A stretch of DNA of 64,000 nucleotides from Mariniflexile jejuense (lineage in GTDB: Bacteria; Bacteroidota; Bacteroidia; Flavobacteriales; Flavobacteriaceae): NCBI RefSeq assembly GCF_042675665.1, contig NZ_JBHTJI010000001.1:558001-622000 (forward strand). The letters are read 5' to 3'. A program made the position numbers and the translations under genes. The notes beneath the pieces were generated by a model. It was given only the letters and a program-made list of their open reading frames with translations, was not told the DNA's origin and made no database searches. This document shows positions 18,107 to 26,615 of the stretch, piece by piece (within the stretch, counting starts at the first letter, position 1; each line of letters opens with the position of its first letter).

Positions 18107-18854
18107 TTAAAACGTAAGCACCAAGCCCAAACCGCTTTCTTTACCATTGTAAAAAGGCAATATCATACCGTTAAGCGTTTCTTTGTCTTTAAAAATATGC
18201 TTTTTAATAAATGAATGTGTCCAATAGGCTATTTTGGTACTTAATATGCCTATGCCTGCACCTGCGGCAACATCGGTAAGCCAATGCCTGTTATTATACA
18301 TTCTAAAAAAACCTGTGCCCGATGCTATTACATAGCCTGTGATACCATACCAAACCGATACGTCTTTGTATTCTTGCATTAAAAATTCGGCACCCATAAA
18401 GGCGGTAGCGGTATGCCCCGAAGGAAATGAGTTTTTTGATGTACCATCGGGCCGTTCTACATTGCCTGTATGTTTTAAAATATTTACGGTTGCACCCATA
18501 ATTAGGTAAGCGGTTCCTAATATGATGGTTCGGTCTTTAAAATTGTGCTTGCCTTTTACACCTAACGCATTTAAGGCATACACACTTACAAAAGGTGTGT
18601 ATTGCGAAATATCGTCTATTGTGAATTTATCGTCAATATGCTCTTTTACTTCTTCACTAATTTCGGCATTTACCAATTTTAAAGTATGACTTTCTAAACC
18701 TACAATACCGTATCCTATTAAAACCGTTGGTATTATTAAAGCTTTGGGTTTAAATGTTGTGGTTTTTGCTTTTGGTACAGAATCAATTTGAACAGTTTAT
18801 GCTTTTAAGGTGATATTTATAAGTAAAAAGCAAGCTAACCTGAATTAATTTCAT
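18107..18854 (-). pseudogene. Broken PAP2-family phosphatase
   Basis: The C-terminal 189 residues are a clear PAP2 phosphatase: KHTGNVERPDGTSKNSFPSGHTATAF and RMYNNRHWLTDVAAG carry the KxxxxxxRP-, PSGH- and SRxxxxxHxxxD-like motifs. The frame remains open upstream to 18796 and then meets a TAA at 18797-18799. Beyond it, the same frame encodes a signal-peptide-like LACFLLINITLKA, and the only fitting ATG (18852-18854) is one frame off. The original N-terminus was therefore probably MKLI...LACFLLINITLKAQ, now hit by a 1-nt shift and a CAA-to-TAA change. A short product from the TTG at 18676 is possible but would lack the export signal. Confidence 0.75.
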
Positions 18855-18929
18855 GCTATTAGATGCTGTATTGTATTTTTATTTTGACAAATATAACTAC
18901 TCTAATAAAAAAAATCGCTTATAAATACA

Positions 18930-20216
18930 TTAATCGGCAATAGCAGCATTAACTAAAACGCGAAACTTCCAAGCAGTATCATCATCACTTACTTTTTGAG
19001 TTTGTTTTAAAAGTACAGCTATTAGTTCTTCATCTGGATCGGCATAATATTGGGTATTAAAATAACCACCCCATTCAAATGTACCCTTACTACCACTACC
19101 GCCTAAATCGTGCTTTTTAGCATCTACAAGTCCAAAAGCTAAACCATGTACTGCAGGTATTTCTTTAGAAATATAAGGTATTTGGTTGGTTAAAATAGTT
19201 TCTACCGTTGTTCTGCTTAGTAACCTAACACCATTTAATTCGCCACCATTTAAATACATTTGTAAAAAGGTTGCATAATCTTTAGCGGTACTGGTAAGTC
19301 CTGCACCACCAGAAAAAAACCGTTTTGCACCTGTTTTTGGGTAATTGGTATCGTAAAACGTAACGGGATAGTTTATCCATACATTGTTTTCTTTGGTTTG
19401 TACGGTTACCAGCCTATTGTATTTAGATTCTGGAAGATAAAACTGTGTATCGTGCATGCCCAAAGGTTGAAAAATACGGGTTCTTAAAAAGGCATCAAAA
19501 GGCATTTTAGATACAACCTCAACAAAGTAGCCCAAAACATCTAAACCTTCACTATAAGTAAACTTTTCGCCTGGGTTGTGGTGTAATGGTAATTTGGCTA
19601 ATTTTTTAATATTATTGGCAATAGTAACATTTTTGGTGGTAAATAAATCGATAATACCTGCTTTGGCATATAGTTTTCTAAACTGTTCATCACCATCAAT
19701 TACACCGTAACCAATACCCGATGTGTGTGTTAATAAATGCCTAATGGTTATTTGATTTGTAGCAGGTTTTGTAGTGTATGTTGAATCTTGTGGATTGAAG
19801 GTATCTAACAATTGGGCATTAGCAAATTCTGGAATGTATTTAGAAATAGGATCGTCTAACTGAAACTTGCCTTCTTCCCAAAGCATCATAACTGCTGTTG
19901 AAGTAATGGCTTTAGTTTGAGAAGCTATTCTAAAAATGTGGTCTAGCTGCATAGTTTCATTAGTAGCATTATTGGCCATACCAAATGCTTTGTGATAAAC
20001 TATTTTACCATGACGTGCTACCAACGCTACTGCACCAGGAATTTTATTGCTTTTTACAGCTTGTAATAGCATGGTATCTATACGATTTAACCTAGCTTCT
20101 AGCATGCCTTCGCTACTTGCAGAAGCTTCTGGTAATGTTTGCGGTTTTTCAGCTTTTGGGTCTTTAAAACAAGCTGTACATAATGCTAAAAGAAAAATAA
20201 GGAAGCCCTTTTTCAT
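18930..20216 (-). CDS. Beta-lactamase-family serine hydrolase, lipoprotein
   Basis: A 428-residue class C beta-lactamase-like hydrolase (PF00144). The N-terminus MKKGFLIFLLALCTAC is a lipoprotein signal with the lipid cysteine at about residue 16. The SxxK nucleophile motif is RIASQTKAI (Ser-Gln-Thr-Lys), and a Tyr-Ser-Glu (TYSEGLDVLGY) replaces Tyr-x-Asn. GSGSKGTFEWGG near the C-terminus is a family motif. Such proteins are esterases, D-aminopeptidases or transesterases more often than true beta-lactamases. It is a single gene after the MscS terminator. Confidence 0.88.
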   Translation of the reverse strand: MKKGFLIFLLALCTACFKDPKAEKPQTLPEASASSEGMLEARLNRIDTMLLQAVKSNKIPGAVALVARHGKIVYHKAFGMANNATNETMQLDHIFRIASQTKAITSTAVMMLWEEGKFQLDDPISKYIPEFANAQLLDTFNPQDSTYTTKPATNQITIRHLLTHTSGIGYGVIDGDEQFRKLYAKAGIIDLFTTKNVTIANNIKKLAKLPLHHNPGEKFTYSEGLDVLGYFVEVVSKMPFDAFLRTRIFQPLGMHDTQFYLPESKYNRLVTVQTKENNVWINYPVTFYDTNYPKTGAKRFFSGGAGLTSTAKDYATFLQMYLNGGELNGVRLLSRTTVETILTNQIPYISKEIPAVHGLAFGLVDAKKHDLGGSGSKGTFEWGGYFNTQYYADPDEELIAVLLKQTQKVSDDDTAWKFRVLVNAAIAD

Positions 20217-20287
20217 GGTTTTAATGGTATTTAATTAGTTAGCTAACAGCTAAGTTAGTTTTTTAATAGCTTCTATAAAAAAAATAC

Positions 20288-20322
20288 AAAAAAAATCCCT
20301 TTTCAGCGGTATGAAAAGGGAT
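20288..20322 (-). terminator. Terminator of the mscS-like gene
   Basis: The perfect 10-bp stem ATCCCTTTTC / GAAAAGGGAT has an 8-nt loop and is followed on the minus strand by a run of T residues. It lies about 65 bp after the channel gene's stop. Confidence 0.8.
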
Positions 20323-20388
20323 GGAATAATGTAGAGAGTTTTTCGGAATACGGGGTATTAACCAACCAAATTTAACCCTAACTTTAAG

Positions 20389-21216
20389 TTAATCCTGTAC
20401 ACGTACTTGACTCTCTACAATATCTTTAATAGGAATAATGTATTTGCCTTGTTCTGTTTTTAAGGTTACGGTAATACCATCAATAGAAACGACTTCACCT
20501 TTTATGTTGTTAAACTCAATTACTTGTCCAATTTCGTAAGTTTTGCGTGTGTAGAATGTTCTTAACAAATCGCCTACTACTTTTTGTGCGCCAAAACCAA
20601 AAGCTAAAGCAAAGGCTAGTAAAAATGCCCCAAGAATCATGGTGATGTTGTTTGTAATTATTTGTGTATCAACTCCAGCTTGGTTTAAAGCAGTTATTGA
20701 CATAAAAATTAAAAGAATAAAAAACACAATTTGACTAATAATTTTAGAACCTGATAATTCCATCGATTCGAAAAATGATTTTAGTCCTTTTTTAATCATA
20801 TTGGCCAGTAGCAAGCCAACTGTAAATATGACTAATGAACCAAATAACTTAGGTAAATAGCCTAAAAAATTGCTTATTTCTTGCGATATAATTTTAAGAC
20901 CTAAAATATCGGAAGCCATAATAAGCAGCATGATATAAATAAGCCATTTAACAAAAATGGAAACTATTTTAACGGTATTAAAATTGAGTTTTTTGCCTTC
21001 AACTATTTCAATATCGTTTATAGCATCATCAAGCTTTTGTACCTTAGCTAGTATGAGTACTTTTTTTATAATTCTAATAGCCAACTTTGTAAAAAACCAT
21101 CCTAAAATTAGAACCACCAAAGTGCCTATAATGTTTGGAAATATACTTGATATTTCGAACCATACTTTAGTTAAAGATTCCATGGCTATGTCTTTCCATT
21201 TAGCTGCTTTTTCCAT
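20389..21216 (-). CDS. Small-conductance mechanosensitive channel (MscS family)
   Basis: A 275-residue membrane protein with about four to five hydrophobic segments in the first 190 residues. The Gly/Ala-rich pore helix follows (LLAFALAFGFGAQKVVGDLLRTFY), then the small beta domain (EIGQVIEFNNIKGEVVSIDGITVTLKT). It would release solutes on osmotic downshock. The usual long C-terminal cytoplasmic cage of MscS is absent, which is common in this short subfamily. It follows the 59-residue ORF and the sigma gene by 20 bp, suggesting one operon. Confidence 0.9.
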   Translation of the reverse strand: MEKAAKWKDIAMESLTKVWFEISSIFPNIIGTLVVLILGWFFTKLAIRIIKKVLILAKVQKLDDAINDIEIVEGKKLNFNTVKIVSIFVKWLIYIMLLIMASDILGLKIISQEISNFLGYLPKLFGSLVIFTVGLLLANMIKKGLKSFFESMELSGSKIISQIVFFILLIFMSITALNQAGVDTQIITNNITMILGAFLLAFALAFGFGAQKVVGDLLRTFYTRKTYEIGQVIEFNNIKGEVVSIDGITVTLKTEQGKYIIPIKDIVESQVRVQD

Positions 21217-21236
21217 TTAATTTATTGTTAGTTTTT

Positions 21237-21416
21237 TTACTTATTATCCTTTCGCTTACTAATTACGGTTTCAATTACATTTCCAATATTGTAAGAGAAT
21301 AGGGTTGCTAAATCCATAAGTAGTTTAGCCATGGCAACATCGTTCATTACCTTAGCCTTTAGTTCTGGCGGAACATCTTTAAGTGGCTGGTTTATATGTT
21401 TAAACGGATTGTCCAT
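21237..21416 (-). CDS. Small 59-residue protein overlapping the sigma gene
   Basis: An ORF that starts MDNPFKHINQPLKDVPPEL and ends SKRKDNK. Its ATG overlaps the sigma factor stop in a TAATG junction, so it is probably coupled to sigma translation. It has a weakly amphipathic helix (about residues 28-52) and no signal peptide. I do not recognise it; position suggests a partner or regulator of the sigma factor. Confidence 0.65.
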   Translation of the reverse strand: MDNPFKHINQPLKDVPPELKAKVMNDVAMAKLLMDLATLFSYNIGNVIETVISKRKDNK

Positions 21417-21961
21417 TAGCTAAAATTATCATTATATACAGTTATAAGCTTATCCTTGGCACGCTTAATCCTCATTTTAACTGCACTTTCACCAATACTC
21501 AAAACACTTTCTATCTCTTTTATAGACAGGAAGTCTTGGTATTTTAGTAAAAGAATCATTTTCTCTTCTGGAGAAATTAATTCTAGTGCTGCTTGTAATT
21601 TATCTACTTTCATGGTTAAAAAACTGCTTTCATCTTCTACATCTGAAAGGTTTTCTATATTAGTATAATCTACCGATTGCTTCTCAATTTTTTTTGCTGT
21701 ATTTCTAGTTACATAATTTACACAATGATTATAGGTAAAGGCATATAACCATGTTGAAAACTTTGCAGTACCTTTAAAGCTTGCCAGTTTAACAAATAGC
21801 TTTAAAAAAACATCTTGGGTTAGGTCTTTGGCTTCCTCTTCATCTTTTGCAAACCCGTAGCATTTGTTAAATACTAACCTAGAATACCTATCATATAAAA
21901 CCTCAAAAAGCAACGTGTCATTGGTATTTACAATGGCTTTTACCAGATCTTCATCTGGCAT
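21416..21961 (-). CDS. ECF-type RNA polymerase sigma factor
   Basis: A protein of about 181 residues with sigma region 2 (LFEVLYDRYSRLVFNKCYGF, DLTQDVFLKLF, STWLYAFTYNHC) and a region 4 helix-turn-helix (LLLKYQDFLSIKEIESVLSIGESAVKMRIKRAKDKL). It directs RNA polymerase to a specific regulon. I prefer the ATG at 21961 (MPDEDLVKAIV) over the TTG at 21988 because the family begins there. No classical transmembrane anti-sigma gene follows; a 59-residue ORF overlaps its stop, and an MscS channel comes next, which may point to envelope or osmotic stress. Confidence 0.9.
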   Translation of the reverse strand: MPDEDLVKAIVNTNDTLLFEVLYDRYSRLVFNKCYGFAKDEEEAKDLTQDVFLKLFVKLASFKGTAKFSTWLYAFTYNHCVNYVTRNTAKKIEKQSVDYTNIENLSDVEDESSFLTMKVDKLQAALELISPEEKMILLLKYQDFLSIKEIESVLSIGESAVKMRIKRAKDKLITVYNDNFS

Positions 21962-22063
21962 ATTGTTATGATGATTTTGAATTTTCAAAAGATAGCTATC
22001 GCTAGTTTATTATTTACTTTTTATTTGAGACACAGGTTCATTATGTAAGTCACATAAAACATA

Positions 22064-22094
22064 ACAAAAAAGGAGTCTTGAGAAAGACTCCTTT
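22064..22094 (-). terminator. Rho-independent terminator upstream of the sigma gene
   Basis: The 11-bp stem AAAGGAGTCTT / AAGACTCCTTT (22069-22094) has a 4-nt loop and is followed on the minus strand by six T residues. It ends a transcript from the 22.1-22.4 kb gap or from the regulator further up. Confidence 0.85.
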
Positions 22095-22209
22095 AATATC
22101 CCTAAAACCAACTTTTCTTGTCAATAACAACTTTTGTTTAAGGTTAAATAACTAACAGAAATCTGTTGTTTTTTTAAACCCAATTCCAACCACTTAGAAA
22201 ACAAAAGTA
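22064..22209 (-). ncRNA. Candidate small RNA with own promoter box and terminator
   Basis: In the 380-bp gap upstream of the sigma gene the minus strand has TACTTTTG (plus 22202-22209), a match to TAnnTTTG, followed about 110-130 nt later by a strong terminator. The predicted transcript runs from about 22195 to 22064. It contains a short palindrome (AACAGAAATCTGTT, near 22155). A 13-codon GTG reading frame is the only obvious ORF. No clear -33 box was found and no known RNA family is recognised. Confidence 0.4.
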
Positions 22210-22369
22210 CATTTGGTTACTGATAAAATCAGTTATTGATTAATAGCGTTACAAATATCATTAACATTTATTTAAGGGTTAATATATTTTACTACGCATT
22301 CACTACGCAATTTATTAAAATTAACTATTTTATGTATTTAAACCCTTAAAAACAGTGCATTCTTGTTTT

Positions 22370-23971
22370 TTATACTGTTTGATTAAATGTTTCTTTTATA
22401 TGATCTAGTAGTGCTGTTTTTTTAGTATTTAGATTTATTTTTTTTGAAATACGATACCGTTTACTTTCTAAAGCTCGAACCGATATGTTTAGAAACAAGG
22501 CAATTTCTTTGTTTTTAAAACCCATAAACAAATAGTAACAAGTTATCACTTCAGAGTCGTTTAATTGTGGGTAAGTAGATTGTATTTTATTAAAAAACTC
22601 AACATTTAATTGATTTACTAATTCTAAATGGTTTTCGCCTTTGTCTAAAAGTATAGACGAATTGTGGTGTAAGTTTTTATACAACTCCTTAATCTTTTCG
22701 CGTTGCTCTGGTTCATTATGAATTTTAGAAATGCCTTTTACTTCTTTTTTTAAATTAATAATATATTCTTCAAGTCCAAGCACTTTTCCTGTAAGCTTTT
22801 CATTACTTGTTTTTAAATACGATAGATTACTTATTTCTTTCTCTGTAGTGGTTAGCCTATTTTTGTTCTTCTTGTGGTAAATTAAAAAGAAAATACCTAA
22901 AAACGATAGAATAGCAAAAAGTAAAAGTGCTAAAACACCATTCCAAAACTTCTTATTACTTTCTGTTTCCAATTCTGTTTCTGCATTTTCTAATACATTG
23001 TTTATTTGAAAACTTGCTTCAAGATTTGTATTGTACAACTTGTTTTCAAAATGTGTTATTGAATCAAGATAGCTTTTTGCTCCATCAATATTTCCTATTG
23101 ATTTATAAACATCGGCATGAAGATTTAAATACCTTCTTACCAAATCATTATTCATATAGCTTCTTAGCTTTTCAGATTTAGACAAATAATGTTTTGTGGA
23201 ATCGAGCTGTTTTACTTTTAAATAGTGTTCTGCTAAACTTAAATTGATACCAGCACTAAACGATGCGTAATTATAGATTGCAATAGTAGTATCGTTTTTT
23301 TTACTGTGAAATGCCTTTAGATATTTATAAGCTTTATCTAGTTTATTTAGTTTAATGTAATTGCTACTTAGCATATAAGTTGCAAACAAATAAAAATAGC
23401 CATCATCTTTAATGCTTTTATAGGTATTTAAATTTTTTAGTAACAATTTATTACACTTTACATAGTTTCTATTTGAAAACTCTATGTAGGCATGCATTTG
23501 CTGAACTTCTATAAGCCCATTTTTATCGTTATTAATTTTAAAATAATTATTGGCTCTATTTAAAAAACGAAACGCCAAAGAATCTTTTTTAGCATAATGT
23601 AACATAGCAAACAATTCTAAGCTACAATTACCAGCTACTTTATAATTTTTTTCTTTATCGGCATATTTAATTGCCAATATGTAGTTTTGATAAGTGCGGG
23701 CATATTCACTTTTTTCGTCGTGTAATAATGCTTTAACAGCATAATAATCGGCTAAACGCCCTGCAATGGTTTCATCTAGTGGTTCTGGAATAGAATCTAA
23801 AAACAATTGTGTTTTATTTGAACACTTTTCAGAATGAATTTTAGCCGAATCTACAAACCTTGTGTAATCACTATTCGTTACTATTTGAGAATAGCTAGTT
23901 ATGGTTAATATAAAGAAGCCTACAAAAAATAGCGCTTTTGTTTTGATATTGTTGTTGAGAGACTTTAACAA
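22370..23971 (-). CDS. TPR and transmembrane regulator with C-terminal HTH
   Basis: A 533-residue sensor-regulator. The N-terminus has a signal peptide or membrane anchor (ALFFVGFFILTITSYS), followed by a helical repeat region of TPR type (about residues 30-320), one membrane helix (WNGVLALLLFAILSFLGIFFLIY, near 345-368), a coiled coil, and a LuxR-like helix-turn-helix at the C-terminus (GFKNKEIALFLNISVRALESKRYRISKKI). This layout is common in Bacteroidota, and such proteins probably pass a periplasmic signal to DNA. The target is not known. The start is a TTG at 23971. Confidence 0.85.
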   Translation of the reverse strand: MLKSLNNNIKTKALFFVGFFILTITSYSQIVTNSDYTRFVDSAKIHSEKCSNKTQLFLDSIPEPLDETIAGRLADYYAVKALLHDEKSEYARTYQNYILAIKYADKEKNYKVAGNCSLELFAMLHYAKKDSLAFRFLNRANNYFKINNDKNGLIEVQQMHAYIEFSNRNYVKCNKLLLKNLNTYKSIKDDGYFYLFATYMLSSNYIKLNKLDKAYKYLKAFHSKKNDTTIAIYNYASFSAGINLSLAEHYLKVKQLDSTKHYLSKSEKLRSYMNNDLVRRYLNLHADVYKSIGNIDGAKSYLDSITHFENKLYNTNLEASFQINNVLENAETELETESNKKFWNGVLALLLFAILSFLGIFFLIYHKKNKNRLTTTEKEISNLSYLKTSNEKLTGKVLGLEEYIINLKKEVKGISKIHNEPEQREKIKELYKNLHHNSSILLDKGENHLELVNQLNVEFFNKIQSTYPQLNDSEVITCYYLFMGFKNKEIALFLNISVRALESKRYRISKKINLNTKKTALLDHIKETFNQTV

Positions 23972-24161
23972 AAGTATGCGTTTGATGGTTTGTAATTTTT
24001 ACAATTACCTACAAAAATAACAAATAATTATGTACAAAAGTCGATGAAATACATATTATTGATGTACGTATTTACGATTTTATGAAATTAAGTCCGTTTT
24101 ATTTTAATATGTGAAAAAAATTTATAAATAACTCCTAATAAGTTATAATTATTTGCTTTAA

Positions 24162-24773
24162 TCATTCAAACTCAATTACGTCTGCAAGGTGCATGAAGCT
24201 ATCTTGCCAACGATCAAAACGGTCATCATATTTATCAGAAAACACCAAATATTGGCATCTACCTATACTTTCGGGTGTTCTGGTAACTTCAGCTAAATTG
24301 TTGTTTCTAAATAAAAATTCGGCATCTTCAACAATGCACATTTGTAACTTGTTTAAGTTAATACCGTTAAGGTAAAATATTTTATTTAAGCGCTTTGGTG
24401 TTGCAATAACAATATCGGTTCCTAAGTATAATTCTTCGCGCTGTAATTCCATATTATGTTCTTCATACGCACAATACACACGCAAATTAGTTCCTCTTTT
24501 ATACGTATTGAATATTTCGGCTAGTTTTAAGCATGCTTCTTTATCTTTTACAAATATCAAAGCACGAGGCGCATCTTCAAACTCATCTTTTAATTTGTTT
24601 ATAACGCTTATCACAATACTTGTAGTTTTACCTGCATTTTTAGGTGCAATAACAAACATACTTTTTCCTCCTTTAATTTTTGAAAGAATTTCTGTTTGCA
24701 GTGCATTAGGCTCGGTAATACCATTGCGTTTTAAATTTTCTTTAAGTGGCTCGATTATTTTTTTAAAAGACAT
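24162..24773 (-). CDS. Single-domain DEAD/DEAH-like ATPase
   Basis: A 203-residue protein that covers only the first RecA-like domain of a DEAD-box helicase. Motif I is degenerate but usable (APKNAGKTT), motif Ia region FVKDKEACLKLAEIF, TDIVIATPKRL and motif II VEDAEF (E-D-A-E instead of D-E-A-D) are visible, and a FSDK replaces SAT. The second RecA domain with RGxD and HRIGRTGR is absent, and no remnant follows. The gene ends cleanly, so I read it as an intact small protein rather than a fragment. It may act as an RNA-binding regulator; function is unknown. Confidence 0.75.
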   Translation of the reverse strand: MSFKKIIEPLKENLKRNGITEPNALQTEILSKIKGGKSMFVIAPKNAGKTTSIVISVINKLKDEFEDAPRALIFVKDKEACLKLAEIFNTYKRGTNLRVYCAYEEHNMELQREELYLGTDIVIATPKRLNKIFYLNGINLNKLQMCIVEDAEFLFRNNNLAEVTRTPESIGRCQYLVFSDKYDDRFDRWQDSFMHLADVIEFE

Positions 24774-24825
24774 AATTTGTTTTAAGAGCTACAAAGATAG
24801 TGTTTTTAAAACCCTATTAAAATCA

Positions 24826-24855
24826 AAAAGAGCGTTCTGTGTAGAACGCTCTTTT
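24826..24855 (-). terminator. Terminator of the yceI-like gene
   Basis: A perfect 13-bp stem, AAAAGAGCGTTCT / AGAACGCTCTTTT with a 4-nt loop, lies about 25 bp after the stop of the YceI gene. On the minus strand it ends in a T run. Confidence 0.85.
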
Positions 24856-24879
24856 CTAGCTATTAGTCACTCTGTAAAC

Positions 24880-25458
24880 TTAGAATTCTAAGTCAGACAC
24901 TAAATCAAATTCATCATAGATAGCTTTATCTTTCAAATCATCAAAAAAGCTTGTAGAACCGTAACGTACATCATATTTAGTTCTATCAACTTTTAAAGAT
25001 GCTGTTGCTTTATTTCCGTATATAGAAATAGTAAACGTAATTGGGTTTGTTTTTCCTTTAATAGTTAAATCGCCAGTTACATTGTATGCGTTTTTACCAG
25101 AAGCTGTTACTTTTTTAAATACTAATTTAGCTGTTGGAAACTTTTCAACACCAAAAAAATCGTCCGATTTTAAGTGTCCATCAAGTTTTTCTTTACCACC
25201 ACCTTGTAAATCGGTTGAATTAATAGTAGTCATGTCAATTACAAACTCACCGCCAGTTAATTTACCGTTATCAAAGGTTAAAGAACCCGATTTAATAGCT
25301 ATAGTACCTTCATGAGAACCTGTTACTTTGTAACCTTTCCAAACTACTTTGCTTTTATCTAATTTAATCTCTTTTTTCTCGCCTGCTTTTGAAGTGAATG
25401 AGAATGTTGTAAACGCTACTAAAGCGATGATTGCTAAACTTTTAATTGCTCTTTTCAT
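24880..25458 (-). CDS. YceI-family periplasmic lipid-binding protein
   Basis: A 192-residue protein with a Sec signal peptide (MKRAIKSLAIIALVAFTTFSFTSKA) and a YceI lipocalin-like beta barrel (SKVVWKGYKVTGSHEGTI, HLKSDDFFGVEKFPTAKL, GDLTIKGKTNPI). The family binds isoprenoid or other long lipids in the periplasm. It begins 29 bp after the NTF2-like gene, with which it may share a transcript. Confidence 0.92.
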   Translation of the reverse strand: MKRAIKSLAIIALVAFTTFSFTSKAGEKKEIKLDKSKVVWKGYKVTGSHEGTIAIKSGSLTFDNGKLTGGEFVIDMTTINSTDLQGGGKEKLDGHLKSDDFFGVEKFPTAKLVFKKVTASGKNAYNVTGDLTIKGKTNPITFTISIYGNKATASLKVDRTKYDVRYGSTSFFDDLKDKAIYDEFDLVSDLEF

Positions 25459-25487
25459 TGTTTTTAATTTTTGTTTTTTAATTTAAG

Positions 25488-25856
25488 TTAATATCCGTAA
25501 TAAAATTTTTCTTTTATAATTTTTCCATCTTGCCATTCTTGAACGGCTACTTGGGTAAATTTTTTACAACCCATATCTTTATGTGTGTAATCAAACTGCC
25601 ATTCAACCATAGTTGTTTTTTCACCAACTGTAACCTTTAAAGGTTTTGCACATCTAAACTCTGTTATAGAAGCATAAAAAGCTTCTTCACGTTGTCTATT
25701 TAACGCTTTACCTACGCAAGCAGGATTGTCATTTTCTTGCATAACCACATCATCATGATAATAATCTTCAAAAGCTTCTAAAGCTTTGCCTTGAAGAATT
25801 AAATCGTTTACTGCGCTTATTTTTTCAATTAATGTGTTCACGTTTTGTACATTCAA
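25488..25856 (-). CDS. SnoaL/NTF2-like protein
   Basis: A 122-residue cone-shaped NTF2-fold protein. Visible family features are the helical start, YYHDDVVMQENDNPACVGK and the C-terminal beta sheet (TTMVEWQFDYTHKDM). Enzymatic function cannot be told; many relatives bind small hydrophobic ligands or are isomerases. The start is a TTG at 25856. The minus strand just upstream has a promoter-like TTTG and CATCTTTG pair. Next to YceI and a Crp-type regulator. Confidence 0.75.
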   Translation of the reverse strand: MNVQNVNTLIEKISAVNDLILQGKALEAFEDYYHDDVVMQENDNPACVGKALNRQREEAFYASITEFRCAKPLKVTVGEKTTMVEWQFDYTHKDMGCKKFTQVAVQEWQDGKIIKEKFYYGY

Positions 25857-25936
25857 TTTGACATTACAAAGATGTGGAATATAAACAAACTACAAAATGA
25901 CCTAGTTTATTAAATGATGTTAAACTAGATTAACAT

Positions 25937-26521
25937 TTATTGTTCCAAAATTAATTGACTTTTAATTTTACTAAGAAATTCTTTAGTAATACCAAGGTAA
26001 GACGCTATCATGTACTGCGGAATGCGTTGCTCGATTAATGGATATTGTTCTCTAAAATATAAGTATTGTTCTTTGGCTGAAAGACTAAAATTTCTAACGA
26101 TACGTTTTTGTGATGCTACAAACGCTTTTTCTATAATTTGACGAAAGAAGCGTTCTAGTTTTGGAATTTCGCTATATAAATCTTCAATAACATCATAAGA
26201 AAACATAACTAATTCTGAGTTTTCTAAACACTGCACATTAAAATCGGCTGGTGTTTGGGTTATGAAGCTACCCATATCAGACGTCCACCAATCTTCAATT
26301 GAAAACATTAAAATATGCTCCTGCCCTTCTGCATCAACATAAAACGTTTTAGTACAACCTGATAGCACAAAACATTCATATTTACAAATATCGCCTTGTT
26401 GCACAATGTATTGCCCTTTTAAATATTTTCTAACGGTAAGTTTTGCTTGTAGAAAGGCAACATCGCTTTCCGATAAATCAATATAATTGCTTATATATTT
26501 TAAAAGTGGTTCTATAGTCAT
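25937..26521 (-). CDS. Crp/Fnr-family transcriptional regulator
   Basis: A 194-residue regulator with a cyclic-nucleotide-binding-like beta roll (about residues 25-120; KGQYIVQQGDICKYECFVLSG) and a short C-terminal winged helix (QYMIASYLGITKEFLSKIKSQL). The residues that bind cAMP are not conserved, so the ligand is unknown. It is divergent from the MFS gene 95 bp away and may control it. Confidence 0.88.
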   Translation of the reverse strand: MTIEPLLKYISNYIDLSESDVAFLQAKLTVRKYLKGQYIVQQGDICKYECFVLSGCTKTFYVDAEGQEHILMFSIEDWWTSDMGSFITQTPADFNVQCLENSELVMFSYDVIEDLYSEIPKLERFFRQIIEKAFVASQKRIVRNFSLSAKEQYLYFREQYPLIEQRIPQYMIASYLGITKEFLSKIKSQLILEQ

Positions 26522-26615
26522 CTACAAATTGCTTTTAGTACAAATTTAACAATATAAGATTGGTTTATTAATCTAAATTAACATTTAACCTTTTTATTAA
26601 CGTTATTTTTGCCGC

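Noticed and set aside
18930..20216. True beta-lactamase resistance gene
   Set aside because: The SxxK family is broad, the Tyr-x-Asn motif is altered, and it is a lipoprotein; general serine hydrolase is safer.
24162..24773. Helicase pseudogene
   Set aside because: Clean ends, no downstream remnant of a second domain, and a plausible stand-alone fold.
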